Shown one piece after another: positions 53,663-62,752 of a stretch of 64,000 nucleotides of DNA. Both the position numbers and the translations under genes were made by a program. The notes beneath the pieces are model-generated. The model was given only the letters and a program-made list of their open reading frames with translations, was not told the origin of the DNA and searched no databases. How positions within the stretch are numbered: the first letter of the stretch is position 1; each line of letters starts with the position of its first letter. Location of the stretch: contig JADLCD010000091.1 of NCBI GenBank assembly GCA_020847395.1, positions 1 through 64,000 on the forward strand, in the 5' to 3' direction. The stretch comes from Chitinophagaceae bacterium. Lineage in GTDB: Bacteria > Bacteroidota > Bacteroidia > Chitinophagales > Chitinophagaceae.

Positions 53663-56600
53663 AAAACAAAGATTGTTCATCATTGGGGTCTAATGATATA
53701 CTGGTTGATTCTTTATTTCCTATTATTAAATTGTAAGCCATTGGTAAAAGCCAAAGGCTGCATAATACACTAAAGAACAAGCCGCCAATAACGGCAATAG
53801 CAAGTGGGGCAGTTTGTTTTCCAGTTTCTCCAAAACCCAATGCCATAGGTATCATTCCGGCAATCATGGCTACATTTGTCATAATGATTGGTCTAAATCT
53901 GTTTAGGGCAGCCTCAGATCCAATTGAAGCAATCTTGTTGTTTGCTTTTGAACTTATTTGTTCTGCAGCCGATACCAGCAAAATGGCATTTGCAACAGCA
54001 ACTCCAAGCGCCATAATACAACCCATAAATGACTGAATATTTAAGGTGTTCCCGGTAAGCCATAACAATAGCATAGCGCCAGCCAGTACACCGGGGAACA
54101 CGGATAAAATGGTTAAAGACAACCGAAATGATTGAAAGTAAGCTGCCAGCATTAACCATATCACCAATGCCGCCAACAACAAACCGATTGATAATTCGCT
54201 TATGGTCTGTTCTAATACTTGTGATTGACCACGCAAATAAACTTTTACACCCTGTGGCATTTCACCCGATTGCGTTATCATTTTTTTTACTGCATCTATT
54301 GCATTTCCTAAATCTTTATGATAAACGTTTGCTGTTATGGTAATGAACCTTTGCTGGTTTATGCGATCATATTCGCCAATAGAATTTTCCTTTTTCCACT
54401 CCGCAACATCCCGCAGATACACCGGATTTCCATCGTGTAGGCCAACGGGAATTTGTTCTATTTGTTCAGGGCTATTCATTGCCAATTGTGGATATTCAAC
54501 CTGTACCTGGTAGGATGTACCGTTTGTTTTATCTACCCAATATACAGGCTGCGTAAACCTGCTTGATGAAGTGCCTTCTGTAACAGAACGTGCTGCCTGG
54601 TCTACCGTTAAACCCATTTGCCCTGTTCTGATTCTATTATAGTTGATTTGTATAGTAGGATAATCCAATGGCTGAGCAATCTGCAGATCGCGAAGAAAAG
54701 ATAAGCTGTGTAATGATCGCTTTAACTTCTCTGCAATATCTCGGCTTTGTGTAAGATTTTTGCCTTGTATTACAACCTCAATGGGATTGGTTGAACCAAG
54801 GCTCATCAACTGATCTACCATATCTGCCGGCTCAAATGAAAGTGTAGCATCCGGAATTTCTTTTGATACAGATTTTCGTAAATCTTCCTGTAGTTTTTCT
54901 ATGCTTATGCCGGCATTTTTAACAAGGTTTACTTTTGCTAATGCTTCATGAGGCCCACTTGTATATAAAAAAATGGAATTGATAGCGTAGGTTGGCGGTT
55001 GAAGCCCAACAAAAGAAGAAGTAATACCAACCCTACTATTGCTTGCTTCGTTTATCAGTTGAAGTAATTTTTTTGTGGCATCTTCTGTACGCTCAATTCG
55101 TGTACCCACAGGCATCCTTAAACGCACCTGCATTTGTCCCGCATCAATTTTGGGAAATATTTCTGTGCCACAGCCCTTGTACGCCACATAAGCAAGCCCT
55201 GTTAAAAACAGTATCAATATCGGCAATAATACGTTTTTTCTTTTATCAAGCTTGCCAATGCTTTCACCAAGCTTTCGTTTCATTTTTTCCAATCTATCAT
55301 TTTCAACAGATGGCATTCCTTTTATTATCCAATTAGCAAGCACGGGTACCAGTGTTTGCGAAAGCAGGAATGATGAAATCATTGAAAAGCCAACTGAAAT
55401 TGAAAGTGGTAAAAACATTGAGCGCGGCACGCCCGACATAAACAATGCAGGTACAAACACTGCCAAAATACTAAGAAGTATTAATAATTTTGGTGTTGCT
55501 ATTTCCTGGCATGCATCCCAGATAGCTCTCGCCCTGGTCTTCCCAAGTTCAAGATGGTGATGAATATTTTCTATTGTTACAGTAGATTCATCCACCAATA
55601 TACCTATCGCCAATGCTAAACCACCAAGCGTCATAATATTGATGCTTTGACCAGTTAAATAAAGACAAATAACAGCAGAAAGAATTGCCAAAGGAATATT
55701 TATTACAACTATCAAAGCACTACGCCAGTTTCTTAAAAACAATAGTACCATCAAACCAGTTAACAAAGCGCCTAATGCGCCTTCAATCAATAAGCTTTTA
55801 AGCGAATTAACTACATAACCAGATTGATCAAATTCATAGGATACTTTAATGTCGCCTGGTATAGCAGCCTGCATATCGGGCAATGATTTCTTTATTGATT
55901 CAACCACATCCCAGGTAGATGCATCTGCCCTTTTGGTTACAGGAATATAAACAGATCGTTTACCATTAATAAGCGCATAGCCGGTTGTTACATCGGCACC
56001 ATTATCAACTGTAGCCACATCTCTTACCAATATGGCGGTACCGCTTACATTTTTAACTGTACTTGTTTCCAGTTCTTTAAAATTATCTACAACACTGTTA
56101 GAAGATGTAATAACGGTTTTATCTCCCACACGGATATTTCCTGCCGGAAGAATGGTATTGTTTTTTGCGATTGCTGTCACCAATTCATCTGCCGTTATAT
56201 TATAACTTCTCAATCTTTCCGGATCGGCTTTTACTAAAATAGAACGCTGGTTACCCCCAAAAGGAGGAGGTGCAGAGACGCCAGGCAACGCAGCAAACAC
56301 TGGTCTTACTTTGAATAAAGCCAAATCCTGTATTTCATTTAGCGATCTTGTTTCGCTGCGAAATACCAGCTGACCAACGGGTACAGAACCCGCATCATAT
56401 CTCATTACAAACGGAGGAAAAGTTCCGGGAGGCATGAAAGAGCGGGCACGAGTTGAATAAGAAATGACTTCCGCCATTGCATTTGCCATGTTTGTTCCTT
56501 CGTGAAATTGCAGTTTGATCAAAGCAAGCCCTTGTATGGATTTGCTTTCTACAGCTTTAATACCGGTGATATACAAAAAGTGATATTCATAATAAGAGGT

Positions 56601-56792
56601 AAGAAACCCTTCCATCTGTTGAGGCGAAAGACCGCCATAAGTTTGCGCAACATAAATAGTAGGCACATTCAATGATGGAAAAATATCAATGGCAGATTTG
56701 CGCACAGCAAGTATAGAGAATACAACAATTGCCAGCACCAATACCATTATTGATATTGGTTTACGGAGAGCAAATTGAATGAGCCTGATCAT
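53646..56792 (-). CDS. RND efflux permease (HAE1-like)
   Basis: The 1048-residue product has the full 12-helix RND layout with two large periplasmic loops (starts ALRKPISIMVLVLAIVVFSI; second repeat from ALVIWLMLAAYFQSF). The TM4 proton-relay motif reads LAIGILVDESTVTIENI (about 395-411): the Asp-Asp of AcrB-type pumps is Asp-Glu here, and the CzcA-type metal-pump pattern is not present. An organic-compound pump is therefore more likely than a heavy-metal pump (inference). The gene is 6 bp from the tolC gene upstream and overlaps the adaptor downstream. Confidence 0.92.
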   Translation of the reverse strand: MIRLIQFALRKPISIMVLVLAIVVFSILAVRKSAIDIFPSLNVPTIYVAQTYGGLSPQQMEGFLTSYYEYHFLYITGIKAVESKSIQGLALIKLQFHEGTNMANAMAEVISYSTRARSFMPPGTFPPFVMRYDAGSVPVGQLVFRSETRSLNEIQDLALFKVRPVFAALPGVSAPPPFGGNQRSILVKADPERLRSYNITADELVTAIAKNNTILPAGNIRVGDKTVITSSNSVVDNFKELETSTVKNVSGTAILVRDVATVDNGADVTTGYALINGKRSVYIPVTKRADASTWDVVESIKKSLPDMQAAIPGDIKVSYEFDQSGYVVNSLKSLLIEGALGALLTGLMVLLFLRNWRSALIVVINIPLAILSAVICLYLTGQSINIMTLGGLALAIGILVDESTVTIENIHHHLELGKTRARAIWDACQEIATPKLLILLSILAVFVPALFMSGVPRSMFLPLSISVGFSMISSFLLSQTLVPVLANWIIKGMPSVENDRLEKMKRKLGESIGKLDKRKNVLLPILILFLTGLAYVAYKGCGTEIFPKIDAGQMQVRLRMPVGTRIERTEDATKKLLQLINEASNSRVGITSSFVGLQPPTYAINSIFLYTSGPHEALAKVNLVKNAGISIEKLQEDLRKSVSKEIPDATLSFEPADMVDQLMSLGSTNPIEVVIQGKNLTQSRDIAEKLKRSLHSLSFLRDLQIAQPLDYPTIQINYNRIRTGQMGLTVDQAARSVTEGTSSSRFTQPVYWVDKTNGTSYQVQVEYPQLAMNSPEQIEQIPVGLHDGNPVYLRDVAEWKKENSIGEYDRINQQRFITITANVYHKDLGNAIDAVKKMITQSGEMPQGVKVYLRGQSQVLEQTISELSIGLLLAALVIWLMLAAYFQSFRLSLTILSVFPGVLAGAMLLLWLTGNTLNIQSFMGCIMALGVAVANAILLVSAAEQISSKANNKIASIGSEAALNRFRPIIMTNVAMIAGMIPMALGFGETGKQTAPLAIAVIGGLFFSVLCSLWLLPMAYNLIIGNKESTSISLDPNDEQSLFYDKNS

Positions 56793-56798
56793 TTTGCA

Positions 56799-58184
56799 TT
56801 ATCTAATTTCATTAAGAAAAATATTTTCATCACCATTAATTGCAGTCTGTAGTAACAATGCTTTCCACGCATCCCAATGTGCTTTTCTTACATCCAGTTC
56901 AGCCTTTAATAAATTGAACTGCGCCTGCATCAGATCTGCAAAACTTACCAACCCTGTATTATACCTCATCTGCATGGCGCCAAAAGCATATCTTCCGGAT
57001 GCAAGTTGATTTTCTGTTTCAGTAGATATAGCCATATTACTGTTGAAAGCTGCATTGGCAACATTTCGTTGCGTATTTAACACCAATTTGCTATCCGCTA
57101 ATTTTTCCTGTGCAGCTTTTGATATTAATTGCTGTTGTTGCAACTGTCTTCTTACTTCTCCGTATTTCATGATAGGAAAGGCAATCTGCAAACCAGCACC
57201 ATAGTTATAACGGTTTAAGCCAAGTCCATCCCATGTTTTTATATCACCCGAGGCTTGAAAGGCTGACCCCCGGGCAAAGCCTGTAGCCCAAACATTTAAT
57301 TTAGGCAGGTATGATTTCTTTAATAACTGTTCCTTTGACTGACTTAGCAATAGCCGGTTTTGACCGGTTTTCATTATTGGAACATTTGAAAAAGATGTAT
57401 CTGTATCAGAAGCTTTTACTGGCAAAAAACTTAAAAAACTTGTATCAGTTGGCGCGGGCAAAGCATTGCAGATAATTAACTGCTGTAATAGCAACTGGTT
57501 TATCTGCAATTGTTTTTGGGCATTCAGCAAATCAATTTTTGCTTTTGCTAATTCTGATAAAAACAACGCAGTGTCTACCCCCGGCTTGGTGCCAGCATTT
57601 GTGAGTATACGGCTTTGGTTTAAATTGGTCTGTGTTCTTTCAATATTTTTTTGATGAATGCTAACAACGTCATATGACAACAACAAATCAAGATAAATGC
57701 TGATGACATTTATTTTATGCTGAAACAAAGACTGCTGCCATTCTGATTTTTTTGTATTTGCTTCTGCTATTGAAGTGTTGATCTCCGCATTGCGCTGTCC
57801 AAATGTTATAGCCTGCCAGTTTAATAAAAGACTTGCTGCACTGCCTGTTCCCGGATCGTATCTATTGTTTAAAGAGGGAGGACCAGACATTGGCAATATT
57901 CCATTGGGATAAAAGATACCAATAAGATTGTTAGCAGTTCCGAACCCAGCTTGATAGCTTACATCTATTGAGGGCATTTTACTATATTTCACAACATCGA
58001 CACGCTTTGCTGCAGCTTCCGCTTCCAATTTATTACTTGTCAACAAAGGGTACCGCTCAATAGAAAGTTGAACGGCATCTTTTAAACTTATCAAGGTGTC
58101 CTGCTGTGCCTGAACTAAAGTACAGGGAGAAATCAATAGTGCTACACACCAATTAAACAGTATGATTTTTAAAGATCGAATCAT
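56799..58184 (-). CDS. TolC-family outer-membrane efflux protein
   Basis: The 461-residue product has a signal peptide (CVALLISPCTLVQAQ), then DTLISLKDAVQLSIERYPLL and two long alpha-hairpin repeats with barrel strands, for example AGFGTANNLIGIFYPNG and YGAGLQIAFPIMKYGEVRRQ. The C-terminal signature YRFGAMQMRYNTGLVSFADLMQAQ-like segment is present (in the form ASGRYAFGAMQMRYNTGLVS). It forms the exit duct of the pump. It lies 60 bp downstream of the sensor kinase gene. Confidence 0.9.
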   Translation of the reverse strand: MIRSLKIILFNWCVALLISPCTLVQAQQDTLISLKDAVQLSIERYPLLTSNKLEAEAAAKRVDVVKYSKMPSIDVSYQAGFGTANNLIGIFYPNGILPMSGPPSLNNRYDPGTGSAASLLLNWQAITFGQRNAEINTSIAEANTKKSEWQQSLFQHKINVISIYLDLLLSYDVVSIHQKNIERTQTNLNQSRILTNAGTKPGVDTALFLSELAKAKIDLLNAQKQLQINQLLLQQLIICNALPAPTDTSFLSFLPVKASDTDTSFSNVPIMKTGQNRLLLSQSKEQLLKKSYLPKLNVWATGFARGSAFQASGDIKTWDGLGLNRYNYGAGLQIAFPIMKYGEVRRQLQQQQLISKAAQEKLADSKLVLNTQRNVANAAFNSNMAISTETENQLASGRYAFGAMQMRYNTGLVSFADLMQAQFNLLKAELDVRKAHWDAWKALLLQTAINGDENIFLNEIR

Positions 58185-58244
58185 ATCGGAGGGTAAATAT
58201 GATTCAAAGCTAAAGCCTGATTTTGGAGAAATTTAGACAGTATA

Positions 58245-59510
58245 TTATGCGAAAGTTACCGAAATGCGATGCCAATCGTTGTCATAAGAATATGTTGCTG
58301 TAAACTGGTATAAATTGCATATCTGCCTAACCAATGCAAGCCCTAGCCCGGTAGTTTTTGTTTCGTGAGAACCTTTTTTAAACCGTTCAAACAATTCATC
58401 TGGGTTAATGGTAAGAGAAGAACCGGTATTTTCTATCAATAGGTTAGATTGATTTAAAGTTATTTTAATTTTCCCCAACGGCTTATTATGAACAATTGCA
58501 TTTTTAAGAAGATTGGTAACCATTATGTCAATCAGAGAGCGGTTTGCATTAAGCATTACATCGTCTTTAATATTCATAGTAGTTTCTGGAAAATCATCAT
58601 AATGATTTTTAAATTCAGCAATAAGTTTTTTGAGTAGCCCCGACAGATTAACCGATTCTGTTTCCGGGAACTGGTTATTTTCAATTTTTGCCAGTAACAA
58701 TAAGATCCGGTTCATTTGGCTTAAACGGTTATTAGCTTCTGAAATATCTGCGAGCAAAGAAGCATTTCGTTCAGTAAGATTGGGTTGATTAATGAGTAAT
58801 TCCAGCTTGGATCGAATAATTGCCAATGGTGTCTGCATTTCATGAGATGCATTTTCTACAAACTGTTTTTGATTATGGTAAGCAGTATTAGTATTGGCAA
58901 CCATTCCTTCAACAACCTTATTTAACTCATCAAACTCTTTTGTACCAGTTTCAGAAGGCAATTTCACCGATTGGCTTTTTGTGACATCAAAATCATCTAA
59001 TTTTTGCATGGTAGAAAAAAACGGTTTCCACAATGCACGAGAGCTTATTTGGTTTAGAACCACAATCGCTATTAATAACAAAAGCAGTATAACTGCCTCT
59101 GTTGTAAAAACTTTAATAACCAAGTGCGAAATTTCCCTGGAAGAAGTATAAGTAGTAAGCAGGTAGTTTTCATTATTCCATGAAAGCTTTTTAGTAAGCA
59201 TTGTAAAAGGCAAAGACTTTTTTCCTACTTCGTAATACAACACGGTATCCATGGGTTCATCAACCACATTATGCAAAGCTCCTGCTTCTTCAACAATATC
59301 GTATTCCCCTTCAATATGTTTTTCAATGTTACCTGCTTTATCAACAAACGCCTTCCAGATGTTCATTTGTTTTAAAAGCAATTGTTTCTCTTGCATATGC
59401 TGTGTATGCATTCTCAGCATAACAAAGAAGATACCAGAACAGATCAATAACACTACAGGTAGCCACACCAACAAAAACCGCGTGTTTCTTTGAAGCAATT
59501 TTATACTCAT
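58245..59510 (-). CDS. Sensor histidine kinase
   Basis: The 421-residue membrane kinase has TM1 at about 11-33 and TM2 at about 135-153, with a periplasmic sensor loop of ~100 residues between them. The dimerisation/H-box is FVENASHEMQTPLAIIRSKLELL (phosphorylated His223). The ATPase domain has the N-box NLLKNAIVHN and G-box TTGLGLALVRQICNLY, and the F-box ELFERFKKGS is present. Its start overlaps the stop of the response-regulator gene by 4 bp (ATGA). It probably senses the pump substrate or envelope stress and controls the efflux operon. Confidence 0.92.
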   Translation of the reverse strand: MSIKLLQRNTRFLLVWLPVVLLICSGIFFVMLRMHTQHMQEKQLLLKQMNIWKAFVDKAGNIEKHIEGEYDIVEEAGALHNVVDEPMDTVLYYEVGKKSLPFTMLTKKLSWNNENYLLTTYTSSREISHLVIKVFTTEAVILLLLLIAIVVLNQISSRALWKPFFSTMQKLDDFDVTKSQSVKLPSETGTKEFDELNKVVEGMVANTNTAYHNQKQFVENASHEMQTPLAIIRSKLELLINQPNLTERNASLLADISEANNRLSQMNRILLLLAKIENNQFPETESVNLSGLLKKLIAEFKNHYDDFPETTMNIKDDVMLNANRSLIDIMVTNLLKNAIVHNKPLGKIKITLNQSNLLIENTGSSLTINPDELFERFKKGSHETKTTGLGLALVRQICNLYQFTATYSYDNDWHRISVTFA

Positions 59511-60181
59511 ATGGTTAATTTATAGCCCAGACCGTACACTGTTTGAATGAGGTCTTCACAACCTTTGTCTTTAAGTTTTTTTTTCAGATTTTTTACATGC
59601 GAATAAACAAAATCAAATGATGGCATATTGTCGGTTTGGTCTCCATAGATATGTTCGGCAATGGCCTGTTTGTCTACAACGCGGTTTTTATTATTCAGCA
59701 AATAAGCAAGCAAATCATATTCGTTTTTAGTAAGTGCAACAGAACGATCGTTGTATGTTACAGTACGTGATGAAAGATTTACTTTCAGGTTACCCACTTC
59801 CAGTATGTCAACACCTTTTGTATATTTCCTGCGGATTAGGGCTTTAATGCGGGCATTTAGTTCAGACAAATGAAACGGCTTTGTGAGATAATCATCTGCT
59901 CCATAATTTAAGCCGACTATTTTGTCATCCAGGGAATCTCTCGCAGAAATAATTATCACGCCATCATCCTTTTTACTCTTTCGTAGATCTTCCAACAATT
60001 TAAGACCGCTGCCGTCAGGCAGGTTGATGTCAAGAATTATACAGTCGTAGTCAAAATAATCAATTCTTTTTATAGCATCGGAATAGGTTGCCACGCCCTC
60101 GCAACGAAAGTCCTCCTGGGTAAAATATTCCAGTATACTTTGTAGCAAACTGTGCTCGTCTTCTATTACCAGCAGTTTCAT
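59507..60181 (-). CDS. OmpR-type response regulator
   Basis: The 224-residue product has a receiver domain (phospho-acceptor Asp51 in CIILDINLPDG; conserved Lys101 in YLTKPF; early acidic pair E7-D8-E9) and an OmpR/PhoB winged-helix domain (VNLSSRTVTYNDRSVALTKNEYDLLAYLLNN, VYSHVKNLKKKL, IQTVYGLGYKL). It is the first gene of the cargo. The ~260 bp between it and the right terminal repeat (60182-60443) must carry the operon promoter; I see no clear TAnnTTTG box and no other feature there. Confidence 0.93.
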   Translation of the reverse strand: MKLLVIEDEHSLLQSILEYFTQEDFRCEGVATYSDAIKRIDYFDYDCIILDINLPDGSGLKLLEDLRKSKKDDGVIIISARDSLDDKIVGLNYGADDYLTKPFHLSELNARIKALIRRKYTKGVDILEVGNLKVNLSSRTVTYNDRSVALTKNEYDLLAYLLNNKNRVVDKQAIAEHIYGDQTDNMPSFDFVYSHVKNLKKKLKDKGCEDLIQTVYGLGYKLTI

Positions 60182-60443
60182 GGATTAATTTTGGGGCTAA
60201 TTTATAAAGCAAATTTGGAGGAATTTGGATAAAATCCGGCGTTATACAGTTGAGTAAAAGGAATAAACGTTCATTTTGATAAGTTACGCAATGTAGCGAT
60301 AAAAGCAGGGAGTGCGATTGCTTTTGCCATTTTGACTATTTCATTCTACCGAATGGAAAAATTAATTTTTCCAGTTTATCCATTGTAACTTAAATGTCTA
60401 ACGGTTATGTAATTCCGACAATACACAAAGTAATATAAATCAG

Positions 60444-60491
60444 CAAAATAATAGTGCAACAGCACATAACTGCTTACACAACATAAGACCT
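60444..60491 (-). repeat. Right terminal inverted repeat
   Basis: This is the reverse complement of 47683-47730, ending one base before the nuclease frame resumes at 60493. The outer 35 bp are identical to the left copy. Unlike the left end, no extra palindrome separates it from the flank. Confidence 0.9.
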
Positions 60492-60492
60492 C

Positions 60493-60744
60493 AAAATAAG
60501 AAAAGTTGAACATGGCGACATCGGACAAATGAACCTTTATCTGAGCTACTTCAAAACCGAAGAAAATGTTGAGGGCGACAATGAGCCTATTGGCATTATT
60601 CTTTCAGCCGAGAAAGGCGAAATTTTAGTTGAGTTTGCAACCGGTGGAATTTCAAACAAAATCTTTGTTTCAAAATATCAACTTTATTTGCCAGATAAAA
60701 AACAATTGCAGAAAAGAGTAAAAGCATTCATGGACGAAAAGTAA
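60493..60744 (+). pseudogene. YhcG/DUF1016 nuclease, right part
   Basis: The frame from AAA at 60493 reads KIRKVEHGDIGQMNLYLSYF and EPIGIILSAEKGEILVEFATGG, then the family-typical ending FVSKYQLYLPDKKQLQKRV. This is the C-terminal half of the DUF1016 PDDEXK nuclease domain, including the G-Q-M-x-x-Y helix. The left part ends at 47661. A 71-residue protein from the ATG at 60529 could be read but would be only a fragment. Confidence 0.85.
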
Positions 60745-60766
60745 CTTAATACAAAAGATTCATTCT

Positions 60767-61990
60767 TTACAGCAACTCTCCAATATTATGCCTTATCGTT
60801 AACCAGCTCATCCAGGTCATAACGGCCACCACCAGCCAGCCTGTCACCTGCATCCATAAAGGGTGTTTGTATCCATTCAACAAGCCTGGCTTTGCAGCAA
60901 CAATCAGTATAACTGCTAAAGCAAGTGGCAATATAATGCCGTTAAAAGCGCCTGCAAATATCAGCAACTTTACAGGGTTGGGTGATTTCATAAAGATAGA
61001 AGTGGAACTGATGATGAAAAGACTAATGATGATCTTTTCATTTTTAGCAATGGCAGGATGAAATGTTTTCCAAAAAGAAATGGACGTATAAGAAGCGCCA
61101 ATAACGGAGGTGATGGCGGCGCACCATAATACAATACCAAAGAACATATAACCTGCTTTGCCTGCTGCCGCCCTGAATACTTCGCCGGCAGGATTCTGAC
61201 TACCTAATTTTACGCCATGCCATACTACACCCAGCGCGGCAAGAAATAAAATAAATCGCATTATTGATGTAACGAGTATTCCGCTCACCGCGCTTTTGGT
61301 AACATCTTTTATTGCAGCGCTTCCGCTTATACCGGCATCGAGTAAACGATGTGCGCCTGCAAACGAAATATAACCACCAACCGTTCCGCCAACCAGCGTT
61401 ACAATTTTCATTACATCAATCTTATCAGGTATAAATATTTTGTGCATGGCTTCTGCCATCGGTGGTTTGGAAACAAAAGCAATATATACCGTAAGCGCTA
61501 TCATTAAAAGCCCCAGCAGTTTTGTAATGAGATCAACCATATTACCTGCATCTTTATACCAAAAAATTACCAGCGCAAATACACAACTTATAATGGCACC
61601 CGTTTGTGCACTCATTCCTGTTAAAACTTCCAATCCCAAACCGCAGCCTGCAATATTGCCCACATTAAATACAATGCCGCCCAACGCTATCAATGCTGCA
61701 AGAAAATAACCAAGTCCGGGTAATAAATTATTGGCAAGGTCTTGCGCACGTTGCCGGCTTACTGTAATAATGCGCCATATATTTAACTGCACGCCAATAT
61801 CCAGCAAAACAGAAACGAGAATAATAAACCCAAAACTGGCAACCAGTTCTTCCGTAAACTTTGCTGTTTGTGTAAGAAATCCCGGCCCAATGGCAGAAGT
61901 TGCCATCAAAAACGCAGCGCCCATTAACGCGCCGCCCAGGCCTGAAGATTTAGATGGTTTCAATATTGATATGCTTTTTTTGCAGTGCAT
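60767..61990 (-). CDS. NRAMP-family transporter (YcsG-like)
   Basis: About 407 residues with 11 hydrophobic helices, starting MHCKKSISILKPSKSSGLGG. The frame extends to 62035, but ATG 61990 reduces the overlap with pxpA to 41 bp. NRAMP-like features are SAIGPGFLTQTAKFTEE, resembling the D-P-G-N helix of MntH but with GPGFL in place of the metal-binding D-P-G-N. The distant NRAMP-related proteins encoded next to 5-oxoprolinase genes (YcsG in Bacillus) look like this. The lost Asp and Asn suggest that the substrate is not a classical divalent metal (inference). Confidence 0.82.
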   Translation of the reverse strand: MHCKKSISILKPSKSSGLGGALMGAAFLMATSAIGPGFLTQTAKFTEELVASFGFIILVSVLLDIGVQLNIWRIITVSRQRAQDLANNLLPGLGYFLAALIALGGIVFNVGNIAGCGLGLEVLTGMSAQTGAIISCVFALVIFWYKDAGNMVDLITKLLGLLMIALTVYIAFVSKPPMAEAMHKIFIPDKIDVMKIVTLVGGTVGGYISFAGAHRLLDAGISGSAAIKDVTKSAVSGILVTSIMRFILFLAALGVVWHGVKLGSQNPAGEVFRAAAGKAGYMFFGIVLWCAAITSVIGASYTSISFWKTFHPAIAKNEKIIISLFIISSTSIFMKSPNPVKLLIFAGAFNGIILPLALAVILIVAAKPGLLNGYKHPLWMQVTGWLVVAVMTWMSWLTIRHNIGELL

Positions 61991-62690
61991 CAAAAATAGT
62001 TTTGGCAAAAACCTCAGCATATTCACCATCACCATGCAGGCATATCGTATCTGCTTTCACAAAAACTGTTTTGTCATTAACGGAAGTAACATTGTTTTCT
62101 GTAATCAATTGCATTGCCTGCTTAACAACCACAGTTGTATCCGTAATCAAAGCATTGCTTTCGCTTCTCGGCGTAAGCGTTCCATCATCCTGGTAAGTTC
62201 TGTCAGCAAAAACTTCGCTGGCGGTTTTAATATTCAATGCTGCCGCTGCTTCAATCATATACGAATTACTCAATCCGTAAAAAATGAGATTCGCATCAAC
62301 ATCTTTGGTAGCTTTTGCAATGGTTTTCGCATATACATTACCGGTAGCTGCCATATTATACAATGCGCCATGCGGTTTTACATGATGCACGGTAGCGCCC
62401 ATTGCTGCTGCTGCTTTTTGAATAATAAATAGTTGCGCTGTAAATAAATCATACAATGCTGTTTCGCTAAGTTGAACAGCCACTCTCCCAAAATTCTTTT
62501 TATCTGCAAAGCCGGGGTGAGCGCCAATAGCCACCTTATGTTCCATGCAAAGCGCTATCGTTCGTTTAATGGTATCTTCATCGCCTGCATGATAGCCGCA
62601 GGCTATATTAGCGGAGCTGATATAAGGCATGATGGCAGCATCTGAGCTCATGCCTTCACCCATATCGCAATTCAAATCAATCTTAAGCAT
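61950..62690 (-). CDS. pxpA: 5-oxoprolinase subunit A (LamB/YcsF family)
   Basis: 246 residues from ATG 62690 (MLKIDLNCDMGEGMSSDAAI). The frame extends to 62744, but homologues start at this LKIDLNCDMGE. Diagnostic segments are ISSANIACGYHAGD, GAHPGFADKKNFGR, HVKPHGALYN, EVFADRTYQDDGTLTPR and ICLHGD. PxpA with PxpB and PxpC hydrolyses 5-oxo-L-proline to glutamate using ATP. The order here is pxpB-pxpC-pxpA-ycsG on the minus strand, a standard operon. It overlaps the NRAMP gene at its 3' end. Confidence 0.93.
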   Translation of the reverse strand: MLKIDLNCDMGEGMSSDAAIMPYISSANIACGYHAGDEDTIKRTIALCMEHKVAIGAHPGFADKKNFGRVAVQLSETALYDLFTAQLFIIQKAAAAMGATVHHVKPHGALYNMAATGNVYAKTIAKATKDVDANLIFYGLSNSYMIEAAAALNIKTASEVFADRTYQDDGTLTPRSESNALITDTTVVVKQAMQLITENNVTSVNDKTVFVKADTICLHGDGEYAEVFAKTIFDALQKKHINIETI

Positions 62691-62752
62691 ATGATTTGTT
62701 GAGAACCTGTTCGCATAAAAATTTGCAGCCTGTTCATTTGTCATGCAAAAAA

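Larger units (their letters stand above)
47662..60492. mobile_element. RIT-type (recombinase-in-trio) transposable element with efflux cargo
   Basis: The element is about 12.83 kb, bounded by 48-bp terminal inverted repeats (47683-47730 and 60444-60491) that share 45 of 48 positions by eye, with the outer 35 identical. It splits a DUF1016 nuclease gene; joining 47661 to 60493 restores V-L-I-D-L-K-I-R-K-V-E-H-G-D-I-G in frame, so the borders are nearly exact. Content, all on the minus strand in order of transcription: response regulator, sensor kinase, TolC, RND permease, periplasmic adaptor, double DUF1259 lipoprotein, then three overlapping tyrosine recombinases. Three adjacent overlapping tyrosine recombinases within inverted repeats are the definition of RIT elements. 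RIT elements are generally described as about 3-4 kb without passenger genes (from memory), so the 9-kb cargo is unusual. No target duplication is visible. Confidence 0.85.

Noticed and set aside
52538-56792. Heavy-metal (CusA/CzcA-type) efflux system
   Set aside because: The TM4 motif is D-E-S-T-V and not the CzcA form, and the adaptor has no metal-binding His/Met cluster; an organic-compound pump is more likely.
60529-60744. Apparent 71-residue gene
   Set aside because: It is the C-terminal piece of the same split nuclease, in frame with 60493 onward.
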